A stretch of 64,000 nucleotides of DNA from Limosilactobacillus oris (GTDB lineage Bacteria > Bacillota > Bacilli > Lactobacillales > Lactobacillaceae), in NCBI RefSeq assembly GCF_025311495.1, contig NZ_CP104398.1, forward strand, positions 1,798,001 through 1,862,000, given 5' to 3'. The translations under genes were made by a program, and so were the position numbers. Each line of letters opens with the position of its first letter. Position 1 is the stretch's first letter. Positions 36,801-43,603 of this stretch are shown here, in pieces. The notes below the pieces were generated by a model. That model was given only the letters and a program-made list of their open reading frames with translations, made no database searches and was not told where the DNA came from.

Positions 36801-37412
36801 GCTAATATCCACAACCAGTACACGTATGGGGATGCCTATGCCATCATGAATATCCAACGGAGCCATGGCCTGCCAGTAACCGGCTGGGTTGACCTGCCGA
36901 CTTGGCGGGCGCTAGGCTACTCTGATGACCTCTGGTACGGGATTGACAGTTACGTTCAACCGCTCCAGGTGACGAACCCAGGAGCTGGTCGGCAGGCCCA
37001 CATTGAAGCAATGATTAACGCGGCTTACCAGTACCTGGGCAAACCGTGGTGGGCTGGTTGCTCTTCTGCCCCGGCCTGGGGTGTTGACTGCTCCGGCTTA
37101 GTCATGCAGGCGCTATACGCGGCGGGAATCAACCCGACTTCCGCAAGCTCAACCCACCACGGCTACCCGGGCAACGAGTGGAACTCACGGAACCTCTTTG
37201 CCGATCCGCACTTCGCTAATATTAGCTGGAATGACCGTCAACGGGGCGACCTAGTCTTCTACTATGAACCAGGGACGCGGACGATTTGGCACGTTGCCAT
37301 CCTGCTGGATCCAAACACGGTAATCGAAAGCTGGCCGCCGTCGGTAATGGTTCAGCCGATCTTGAACGGTCAACGGAATGTAATTGCTGGAATCCGGCGA
37401 GTCTTTGCCTAG
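33822..37412 (+). CDS. Secreted NlpC/P60 peptidase with seven RDV-like repeats
   Basis: 1196 residues with a KxYKxGKxW-like signal (KLFKAGKKW), a Gln/Asn/Thr-rich linker and seven repeats (about residues 103-945). A peptidoglycan-binding-like segment follows (YAIMNIQRSHGLPVTGWVDLPTWRAL). The C-terminal NlpC/P60 domain has catalytic Cys 1090 in VDCSGLVMQAL and His 1157 in WHVAILLD. Such enzymes cleave gamma-D-Glu-diamino-acid bonds in stem peptides. The repeats are a divergent subfamily: in units 2-7 the Arg of RDV is replaced (SADL, SSDV, SPDV, SGDV) and SGF becomes ARF/SRF. The start is ATG after GGGGGGA; the upstream TTG lies in the ribosome site. Confidence 0.88.
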   Translation: MEEKKYFKLFKAGKKWCTMAIATLAVAAGTAVMAGAASADEAVPATASQPLQTAQVVNGQSATGMADQAASQSDQPANPVTGNDKQTNQQPQRQVDYRTPVNAGNLDGANMDKNGNVIFGGWHATNQYQEGMHHFVIILDGGNNHDELYRHEVTTVERPDIDKAYPKAPIAGQGGFTIAVPVDRLNGANSLRLVSRYTSDAAGNPAGGSDYWFPVVTTKAGWLDQFKVDGNQITVSGWHVDDQAASKTEHTVILWDKTKGREVARTIVNNVASADLPKAGYAMVANSTLARFTANFTITPAMMGDEFTIVSRYSKPDQQDSDTSDLWLGGLKINKTGNAGYLDNFSVDKASKKINISGWHADDMSAAEPEHIVILFDTTTGREVERQTVATTNSSDVARAYGNINNAGKSRFNVQFALTPALLNHQLEVISRYSVAGKENNDYSDYWFTNNQLNLATNKQGWLDNFVLDKPNNKVVVSGWNADDASALMPNHFIILFDKTTNKELGHKIVTNAASPDVAASYAGGIVNSNRARFSTSFKITPEMVGHQLMVISRYSDSAKEDDYGHYSDYWFNNNIINFSVNQAACLDNFKIDRAAGKVYVSGWHADDAAIYYKLADDKPAGHYVILFDKTTGHELVHQRVETTASGDVARAGYGNIANANQARFSTSFNIMPEMVGHDLIVISRYSNSATNDYGSATSDYWFNNNVVNFPVKQQAFLDNFSLNVAKKKISVAGWHADDASVYMRGHYIILFDKTANREIGHQYVPTTASPDVMNATHITNADKARFKVDFDITPETLNHTLIVISRYSNSTTKDYGTAMSDYWFTNQIDLNQQEGWLDNLSQSGTTINVAGWHVADSTVGLPHHMILLWDYSRNREVARHEVTNTASGDLQAGYGHYLNNAQARFSTSFTVDPSMVHDCFGIISRYSNQASGEGTYSQLWLDNRYLNAYQNPSWMYQINYKQIQANPAEVGHSIGPGYEGVKTWFIKSRLGTANIHNQYTYGDAYAIMNIQRSHGLPVTGWVDLPTWRALGYSDDLWYGIDSYVQPLQVTNPGAGRQAHIEAMINAAYQYLGKPWWAGCSSAPAWGVDCSGLVMQALYAAGINPTSASSTHHGYPGNEWNSRNLFADPHFANISWNDRQRGDLVFYYEPGTRTIWHVAILLDPNTVIESWPPSVMVQPILNGQRNVIAGIRRVFA
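34135..36660 (+). repeat. Seven divergent RDV-like repeats (NlpC protein)
   Basis: Unit 1 keeps RPDI ... GGF. Units 2-7 use A/T-S-x-D-V/L and (A/S)RF with the same spacing and the same GWHADD ... ISRYS ... SDYWF frame, forming a recognisable sub-lineage. Confidence 0.8.
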
Positions 37413-37450
37413 CTCATTAGGGACTTAAGTTTACAAATTGGGAGATTATG

Positions 37451-37497
37451 AAACGGTAATCATTGACTATTAAACATAGTTGATGATTACCGTTTTT
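37451..37497 (+). terminator. Rho-independent terminator
   Basis: The stem AAACGGTAATCAT / ATGATTACCGTTT with an inner CTAT/ATAG stem and T5 tail. Confidence 0.85.
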
Positions 37498-37621
37498 ATT
37501 TCACCCTTTTGTCCTTTTATAAACTTACTGTAACTTCGCTGTAATTTTGCAATGGTACCATAGTCAATGGTGTTTAAGTTAGATTATTAGTTTTTAAGAT
37601 TTGAGGGAAAAGTTTTAAACA

Positions 37622-39937
37622 ATGAAAAACAAGAAACAATCACGAGTAAAAATCGTATTACCTGTTTTATTTACCTTTGGTGCGTCCCTGCTGTTCTTTC
37701 AGGCTGACGCCCAAGCCGATAGCAGCCAGTCTGCCGATGCAAATGCCCAGGTGGTGGCTACTACTGACGCAAATACGCAAAACAATAATTACCAGAGCTT
37801 AAATCTAAGTACGAGCCAAAATCAAAGTGTAGCGTCCGCCCAGGTCTACACGCAAAGTGCGGTAGCTGCGAACCAGAATAATAACAGCAGCACTAATAAG
37901 GACGGTGCTGTTAGCCTCAGCGACAGTACCATTCAAGCGGCCGCAAACAAGCCGGTCGTGGAAACCAACCCCGGTTACTCTACTAATCAATACAACGTTA
38001 CGGCTCAGCCGGTAAACGCTGCTAATGGTGGTAGCGGTGCAGCCAGCCTTAACACGGCAGGGTTGACCGCCGCCCAAAAGGCCTTTTTGGATTCGATTCA
38101 TGATGGTGCCATCTCTACTTGGAAACAGTACGGAGTCTTGCCTTCCCTGACTGCTGCCCAAGCAATCATCGAAAGTGGCTGGGGACAGTCCAGTTTGGCT
38201 TCCCAATACCACAACCTGTTTGGAATCAAGGGTTCCTACAATGGTCATAGTGTCACCCTGCCAACGCGGGAAGTTTACGGTGGGCAGAGCGTCATCATCA
38301 ACGACTCTTTCCGGGCCTATGACAACAACTCTCAGTCCGTTCAGGACCACGGTTACTTCCTGGTTGCCAATAGCCGGTACCACAACTTGCTGTGGAAGAC
38401 TAACTACCGCGATGTGACCTACTTAATTCGGGCCGATGGTTATGCAACCGACCCGAGTTACACGACCACGCTGAACTCCGTGATTGAACGCTACGGCTTG
38501 ACTGCTTGGGACCAGGAAGCCTTTGATGTCAATACCGGGTACATTGACGACCTTTCAGTTCGCGGCAACCAGCTCCACATTGCTGGTTGGCACGCAGCAA
38601 ACTCTTACAATTCTAATATGCACCATTTCATTATTTTATTGGATGGCAATGGCCATGAATTGTACCGGACTGAGGTTGCTGGTGTTTACCGGCCGGATGT
38701 TCAAAATCTTTACTCCAATGCAGATATTGCCGGTTGGGGTGGTTTTGATATTACGATTCCGTACACGAATAATTTTGCAGGGCAAAATATTCAGGTAGTT
38801 TCCCGTTATACTTATGATGGAAACGGTGAGATTAATGGTGGAAAAGACTTGTACTTTAACCCAGTGTCGTTGAATGCTAATGCTGGGTTCTTAGATAATA
38901 TGAGTTTGGATGCTAAGACTGGCAACCTTAATATTTCAGGCTGGCATGCGGCTGATGCAAGTCTGAACAAGAATTACCACTACATCATTATCTATGACGG
39001 CTCAAAACAGACTGAGCTGGGTCGTTACCTAGTAAAAAATTCAACGCGGAACGATGTTGCCAATGTTTATCCCGGCATTTACAATGCGGCTGAGTCAGGC
39101 TTTAGCTTAAAACTAAAATTTAATCAGGCTCTTGCTGGAGATCAAATTCAAATCATTTCGCGGTATAGCAGCTCGAAAGATGGCAATAGTGATTACGTAG
39201 ATTACTGGTTTGCACCCAAGACGTTTACGGCTAACGAGGCTTGTTTAGATAATTACAGTATCCAAGGTGATAGTTTGAACGTTAGTGGCTGGCACGCCGC
39301 TGATCAGAGTGTGGGTAAAAAATACCATTACGTCATTGTCTATGACGCAACGAAGCATCAAGAAATCACTCGTCGGTTAGTGCCATCTTCTAGCCGGGGT
39401 GATGTTGAACGGGCATACTCAAACGTTTATGGTTCTGACAACTCAGGTTTTAGTATAAATATTCCATTAACGTCTGCTATGACCAATGGTGACCAAATTC
39501 AAATTATTTCGCGATACAGCGATAGTCAAAATGGAGAAGGCAATTACGTAGATTACTGGTTTGCTCCCAAGACGTTTACGGCTAACAAGGCATATTTGGA
39601 CAATTTTGCAATTAAGGGGCAACAAGTCCAAATCGCCGGCTGGCACGCGGCTGACCAAAGTGTGGGCAGGCCATACCACTACGTCATCCTTTTCGACGCA
39701 ACTACTGGTCGGGAAGTAAAGCGACAACTTGTTCAGGCGATTGCGCGGCCGGATGTTGCCAAGGTTAATGGTGATGTTTACAATGCCGGACAGTCGGGCT
39801 TTAACCTGACAATGACGGTTGATTCATCCCTCAGTGGTCATAATCTGCAGGCAATTTCCCGTTACAGTGACTCTAAGTCTGGTGAAGGCCACTACATTGA
39901 TTACTGGTTTAAACCAGTCAACGTTACAATCAAATAG
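37622..39937 (+). CDS. Secreted GH73 glucosaminidase with four RDV repeats
   Basis: A peptidoglycan hydrolase of 771 residues, predicted to cut the GlcNAc-MurNAc backbone. The signal peptide lacks KxYKxGKxW (KIVLPVLFTFGASLLFF, cut near AQAD). A Gln/Asn/Ser-rich linker is followed by the GH73 domain (about 141-298) with catalytic Glu 184 in AAQAIIESGWGQSSLA and the later NLFGIKG and YATDPSY blocks. Four RDV repeats (about 305-768) end the protein. Here the catalytic domain is N-terminal, unlike the three peptidases upstream. The ribosome site GAGGG is unusually far (about 13 bases) from the ATG. Confidence 0.9.
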   Translation: MKNKKQSRVKIVLPVLFTFGASLLFFQADAQADSSQSADANAQVVATTDANTQNNNYQSLNLSTSQNQSVASAQVYTQSAVAANQNNNSSTNKDGAVSLSDSTIQAAANKPVVETNPGYSTNQYNVTAQPVNAANGGSGAASLNTAGLTAAQKAFLDSIHDGAISTWKQYGVLPSLTAAQAIIESGWGQSSLASQYHNLFGIKGSYNGHSVTLPTREVYGGQSVIINDSFRAYDNNSQSVQDHGYFLVANSRYHNLLWKTNYRDVTYLIRADGYATDPSYTTTLNSVIERYGLTAWDQEAFDVNTGYIDDLSVRGNQLHIAGWHAANSYNSNMHHFIILLDGNGHELYRTEVAGVYRPDVQNLYSNADIAGWGGFDITIPYTNNFAGQNIQVVSRYTYDGNGEINGGKDLYFNPVSLNANAGFLDNMSLDAKTGNLNISGWHAADASLNKNYHYIIIYDGSKQTELGRYLVKNSTRNDVANVYPGIYNAAESGFSLKLKFNQALAGDQIQIISRYSSSKDGNSDYVDYWFAPKTFTANEACLDNYSIQGDSLNVSGWHAADQSVGKKYHYVIVYDATKHQEITRRLVPSSSRGDVERAYSNVYGSDNSGFSINIPLTSAMTNGDQIQIISRYSDSQNGEGNYVDYWFAPKTFTANKAYLDNFAIKGQQVQIAGWHAADQSVGRPYHYVILFDATTGREVKRQLVQAIARPDVAKVNGDVYNAGQSGFNLTMTVDSSLSGHNLQAISRYSDSKSGEGHYIDYWFKPVNVTIK
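38540..39930 (+). repeat. Four RDV-type repeats (GH73 protein)
   Basis: Units begin at YIDDL, FLDNM, CLDNY and YLDNF. Unit 1, with RPDV ... GGF and SRYTYDGNG, resembles unit 1 of the NlpC protein (both have GWHA followed by MHHF and a GG insertion). Confidence 0.85.
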
Positions 39938-39945
39938 CTAAACTT

Positions 39946-39975
39946 GGCCGGGAGTGATCCTGGCCTTTTGTTTTT
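39946..39975 (+). terminator. Rho-independent terminator
   Basis: The 8-bp stem GGCCGGGA / TCCTGGCC with a 4-base loop followed by TTTTGTTTTT. Confidence 0.75.
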
Positions 39976-40053
39976 CCATGGCTAGATTTGAGTAAACGTC
40001 ATGGCGCCTTTCGTGTTTTTTAGCTAGTTTTAATCATTTCAAGTGCCTAAGTG

Positions 40054-40062
40054 TGCTAAAAT
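40054..40062 (+). promoter_or_regulatory. Extended -10 promoter of the rml operon
   Basis: TGCTAAAAT lies 34 bases before the rmlA ATG; the same TGTGCTAAAAT word precedes the Wzy-like gene at 53417-53427. Confidence 0.5.
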
Positions 40063-40096
40063 TAAACATGGATTTTGGCATTTTAAGGAGGCCATT

Positions 40097-40966
40097 ATGA
40101 AAGGAATTATTTTAGCTGGTGGATCGGGTACCCGTTTGTACCCGATTACCCGGGGAATTTCAAAGCAGCTGATTCCAGTTTATGATAAACCAATGGTGTA
40201 CTACCCCTTGTCAACCCTGATGTTGGCGGGGATTCGTGACATCCTGGTGATTTCTACTCCGGAATTTATGCCACTGTTCAAGAACCTACTGGGCGATGGC
40301 TCAGAGTTGGGATTGAACTTCTCCTACAAGGTTCAAGAAAAACCAAACGGACTAGCTGAGGCCTTCATCCTTGGTGAAGATTTCATTGGTGACGACAGCG
40401 TCTGCCTGATCTTAGGCGATAACATCTACTACGGGGCCGGATTATCCGACCTGGTTCAGTCGGCCGCAAAGAAGACTGACGGGGCAACCGTCTTTGGCTA
40501 CCACGTCAACGACCCGGAACGGTTTGGTGTCGTAGACTTTGATGATCAGATGCACGCGTTATCGATCGAGGAAAAGCCAGCCCACCCAAAGAGCAACTAT
40601 GCGGTTACCGGCCTATACTTCTACGACAACGACGTAGTTGATATTGCCAAGCACATTCAGCCGTCTGCCCGGGGCGAGCTCGAAATCACCGACGTCAATA
40701 AGGAATACCTGCGCCGGGGTAAGCTCGACGTCAAGCTGATGGGGCGGGGCTATGCCTGGTTAGACACCGGGACCCATGATTCCATGCTGGAAGCGGCCAA
40801 CTTTATCGCCACGATTGAACGGCGGCAGAATCTCAAGGTCGCGGCCCTCGAAGAAATTGCCTACCGGATGGGCTACATCGACAAGGACCAGCTGGTCAAG
40901 CTGGCTCAACCGCTAAAGAAGAATGATTATGGCCAATACCTCTTACGGCTGGCTAAGGAAGATTAA
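40097..40966 (+). CDS. rmlA: Glucose-1-phosphate thymidylyltransferase RmlA
   Basis: First enzyme of dTDP-L-rhamnose synthesis, joining dTTP and glucose-1-phosphate. The nucleotidyltransferase signature [14 protein letters not shown] starts at residue 4. [23 protein letters not shown] and [10 protein letters not shown] follow, all diagnostic of RmlA. The 289-residue length is standard. The start is ATG five bases after AAGGAGG; the longer open frame upstream is untranslated leader. It heads the operon rmlA-rmlC-rmlB-rmlD. The GC-rich, strongly biased codon use contrasts with the AT-rich glycosyltransferases (32 G/C of 60 at 41701-41760 in the same operon). Confidence 0.97.
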   Translation: MKGIILAGGSGTRLYPITRGISKQLIPVYDKPMVYYPLSTLMLAGIRDILVISTPEFMPLFKNLLGDGSELGLNFSYKVQEKPNGLAEAFILGEDFIGDDSVCLILGDNIYYGAGLSDLVQSAAKKTDGATVFGYHVNDPERFGVVDFDDQMHALSIEEKPAHPKSNYAVTGLYFYDNDVVDIAKHIQPSARGELEITDVNKEYLRRGKLDVKLMGRGYAWLDTGTHDSMLEAANFIATIERRQNLKVAALEEIAYRMGYIDKDQLVKLAQPLKKNDYGQYLLRLAKED

Positions 40967-40980
40967 GGAGCGAGTAATTA

Positions 40981-41556
40981 ATGTCATTGAAAGTTATTGA
41001 TACGTCATTGCCTGATGCCAAGATTGTGGAAACCGATGTCTTCGGTGACCACCGGGGCTTCTTTACCGAAACCTACACGAAGAATAAGTTTGAAGAAGCC
41101 GGCATCAACGTTGAATTTACCCAGGACAACCAGTCATTGTCCGTGGAACCAGGAGTCCTGCGGGGGATGCACTACCAGTTGGCACCGTACTCCCAAACTA
41201 AGTTGCTCCGGGCCGTTACCGGGGCCATTTACGACGTCATCGTTGATATTCGGAAGGGCTCACCAGCTTACGGCAAGTGGGAAGGCTTCATCTTGAGTGA
41301 ATACAACCACCGCCAGCTCCTGGTGCCGAAGGGATTCGCGCACGGTTTCGTTACCCTGACGCCTAATGTTAACGTTGCCTACAAGGTTGATGGCTACTAC
41401 GCACCGGAAGCTGATCGCGGGATCGCCTTTGATGACCCTGACCTGGACATCAAGTGGCCAATGCCGGTTGACCACCTGATTCTCTCCGAAAAGGATCAGC
41501 ACCACCCATCATTCAAGGACGCCGAAATTAACTTCACTTACGGGGAGGACAAGTAA
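40981..41556 (+). CDS. rmlC: dTDP-4-dehydrorhamnose 3,5-epimerase RmlC
   Basis: A cupin-fold epimerase of 191 residues, third step of dTDP-rhamnose synthesis. Diagnostic segments are GDHRGFFTETY near the N-terminus, QDNQSLS, the catalytic-His region VLRGMHYQ, and the PKGFAHGFVTL block. The ribosome site (AAGGAG) precedes the ATG by nine bases, and the start lies 14 bases after rmlA. Only two bases separate it from rmlB. Confidence 0.97.
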   Translation: MSLKVIDTSLPDAKIVETDVFGDHRGFFTETYTKNKFEEAGINVEFTQDNQSLSVEPGVLRGMHYQLAPYSQTKLLRAVTGAIYDVIVDIRKGSPAYGKWEGFILSEYNHRQLLVPKGFAHGFVTLTPNVNVAYKVDGYYAPEADRGIAFDDPDLDIKWPMPVDHLILSEKDQHHPSFKDAEINFTYGEDK

Positions 41557-41558
41557 AC

Positions 41559-42542
41559 ATGAATATTTTAGTTACTGGTGGGGCCGGCTTTATCGGTTCT
41601 AACTTTATTCACTACATGCTGGAAAAGCACCCGGATGACAACCTGATCAACCTTGACCTCTTAACCTATGCGGGGAACATCCACAACCTGGACGACGTTA
41701 AGGACAACCCACACTACCACTTTGTTAAGGGAAACATCGTCAACCGGGAGCTCGTCACCCACCTGGTGCACGAATTCAACATCGACCACATCGTCAACTT
41801 CGCGGCCGAATCGCACGTTGACCGGTCAATCTTGCACCCCGAAGTTTTCGTGGAAACCAATGTTCAGGGGACCCTGGCTCTCTTGGATGTAGCCAAGCGC
41901 GAGGGGGTTGAGAAGTTCCTGCAGGTTTCCACCGACGAAGTTTACGGGACCCTGGGAGCCACCGGCTACTTCACCGAGGAATCGCCACTGCAACCAAACT
42001 CACCGTACTCCGCAAGCAAGGCCTCTGCTGACATGATGGTTCGGGCCTACTACGAGACTTACGGTCTGAACGTCAACATCACCCGTTGTTCCAACAACTA
42101 CGGGCCATACCAATTCCCTGAAAAGCTGATTCCGCTGATGACTTCTAACGGAATGGAAGGTAAGGACCTGCCAATTTACGGGAATGGTAAGAACATCCGT
42201 GACTGGCTCTACGTTTCCGACCACTGCCAAGCGATTGACCTGGTCCTCCGTGATGGTAAGCCGGGTGAAATTTACAACGTTGGTGGTCACAACGAACGGA
42301 CCAACAATGAGATCGTCCACCTGATTGTGGATAACTTGGGAATTTCCGAAGACCACATCAAGTACGTCAAGGACCGGCTGGGCCACGATAAGCGCTACGC
42401 CATCGACCCGACGAAGATTGAAACTGAACTGGGCTGGAAGCCGGAATACACCTTTGATACTGGAATCGTGAAGACGATTGACTGGTACAAAAACAACGAA
42501 GACTGGTGGCAGCCACTGAAGGCCAAGGCAGCTTTGAAGTAA
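41559..42542 (+). CDS. rmlB: dTDP-glucose 4,6-dehydratase RmlB
   Basis: An extended SDR dehydratase and second step of the pathway. It has an NAD-binding TGGAGFIGSNF at the N-terminus, the catalytic triad region with STDEVYGTL and YSASKASADM (YxxxK), and FAAESHVDRSI. The 327-residue length is normal. Its ribosome site GGGGAGGA overlaps the end of rmlC. A terminator-like hairpin lies between this gene and rmlD. Confidence 0.97.
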   Translation: MNILVTGGAGFIGSNFIHYMLEKHPDDNLINLDLLTYAGNIHNLDDVKDNPHYHFVKGNIVNRELVTHLVHEFNIDHIVNFAAESHVDRSILHPEVFVETNVQGTLALLDVAKREGVEKFLQVSTDEVYGTLGATGYFTEESPLQPNSPYSASKASADMMVRAYYETYGLNVNITRCSNNYGPYQFPEKLIPLMTSNGMEGKDLPIYGNGKNIRDWLYVSDHCQAIDLVLRDGKPGEIYNVGGHNERTNNEIVHLIVDNLGISEDHIKYVKDRLGHDKRYAIDPTKIETELGWKPEYTFDTGIVKTIDWYKNNEDWWQPLKAKAALK

Positions 42543-42599
42543 AAATGGAAGTGCGAGCCAGTCCTCGACAGGGCGGCGAGCACGTTATCTTTGGATTGA

Positions 42600-42638
42600 A
42601 AAAAGAGACTGTGGGTTGAACCAGCAGCCTCTTTTTTC
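42600..42638. terminator. Terminator-like hairpin inside the rml operon
   Basis: The stem AAAAAAGAG / CTCTTTTTT extends past one mismatch with CTG/CAG. The T6 lies in the stem itself, so it could act in either direction. It ends two bases before the GGAAGGGAG of rmlD and would reduce or condition rmlD transcription. Confidence 0.65.
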
Positions 42639-42652
42639 GGAAGGGAGAACCT

Positions 42653-43495
42653 ATGTCTAAAATTTTAATCACTGGGGCTAACGGGCAACTGGGGACCGAA
42701 CTCCGCCACTTATTGGATGAGCAGGGAATTGAGTACAGCGCCTTTGACTCCCATGAGATGGACATTACCGATAAGGCTACCGTTGATGCCCGCTTTAATA
42801 CGGAGCAGCCGGAAATCGTCTTCCACTGTGCGGCCTTTACCGCCGTGGATCCGGCCGAAGACGAAAAGAAAGACTTGAACTGGGCGGTCAATGAGGCCGG
42901 TACCAAGAACGTTGCCGAAGCCGCTCAACAGGCGGGGGCCACCCTGGTCTACATCAGCACCGACTACGTCTTTGACGGGACCAATGAGGGCGAGTACCAG
43001 GTCGACGCGCCGACCAACCCAAAGAATGAGTACGGGAAGGCCAAGCTGGCGGGCGAGCGGCTGGTAGAACAGATCATGGATAAATACTACATCATTCGAA
43101 CTTCCTGGGTCTTCGGTCAGTATGGTAAAAACTTTGTCTACACGATGCTGCGGCTGGCAAAGGACCATGACCGGCTGACCGTCGTTGCGGATCAGGTTGG
43201 TCGGCCAACCTGGACCCGGACCCTGGCGGAGTTCATGCTTTACGCGGTTCAACACCAGATTCCATTCGGCCTGTACCAATTATCCAATGATGGCTCCTGC
43301 TCTTGGTATGAGTTTGCCAGTGAGATTTTGAAAGACCAGCCGGTAGAGGTGACAGCGGTAACCTCGGAAGAATACCCGCAAAAGGCATACCGGCCCCGGC
43401 ATTCCATCATGAGTTTGGATAAGGTCAAGGCCACCGGCTTTACGCCAATCAGCTGGCAGGAAGCCCTGAAAAATTTTCTGAAACAAGTTGATTAA
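42653..43495 (+). CDS. rmlD: dTDP-4-dehydrorhamnose reductase RmlD
   Basis: An SDR-type reductase making dTDP-L-rhamnose, last step of the pathway. It has ITGANGQLGTEL at the N-terminus, the STDYVFDG and NEYGKAKLAGE (YxxxK) blocks, and YIIRTSWVFG. Length 280 is standard. It is separated from rmlB by 110 bases including a hairpin. A strong ribosome site precedes the ATG. It is followed by a terminator and the GH25 gene. Confidence 0.97.
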   Translation: MSKILITGANGQLGTELRHLLDEQGIEYSAFDSHEMDITDKATVDARFNTEQPEIVFHCAAFTAVDPAEDEKKDLNWAVNEAGTKNVAEAAQQAGATLVYISTDYVFDGTNEGEYQVDAPTNPKNEYGKAKLAGERLVEQIMDKYYIIRTSWVFGQYGKNFVYTMLRLAKDHDRLTVVADQVGRPTWTRTLAEFMLYAVQHQIPFGLYQLSNDGSCSWYEFASEILKDQPVEVTAVTSEEYPQKAYRPRHSIMSLDKVKATGFTPISWQEALKNFLKQVD

Positions 43496-43516
43496 TTGTC
43501 TGTTACAGATATTTAC

Positions 43517-43542
43517 AATCCCGTTGCAAACGGGATTTTTAT
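43517..43542 (+). terminator. Rho-independent terminator
   Basis: The 9-bp stem AATCCCGTT / AACGGGATT around a 3-base loop with T-rich tail after rmlD. Confidence 0.85.
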
Positions 43543-43554
43543 TTTTTAAAGTCT

Positions 43555-43560
43555 TATAAT
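43555..43560 (+). promoter_or_regulatory. -10 box of the GH25 gene
   Basis: TATAAT, 43 bases ahead of ATG 43604. An alternative ATG at 43568 would lie almost at the transcript start, supporting the downstream start. Confidence 0.5.
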
Positions 43561-43603
43561 TTTTGTTATGCAGAATAAGAAAGTGTTAAGGAAGGAAGTT
43601 AAG

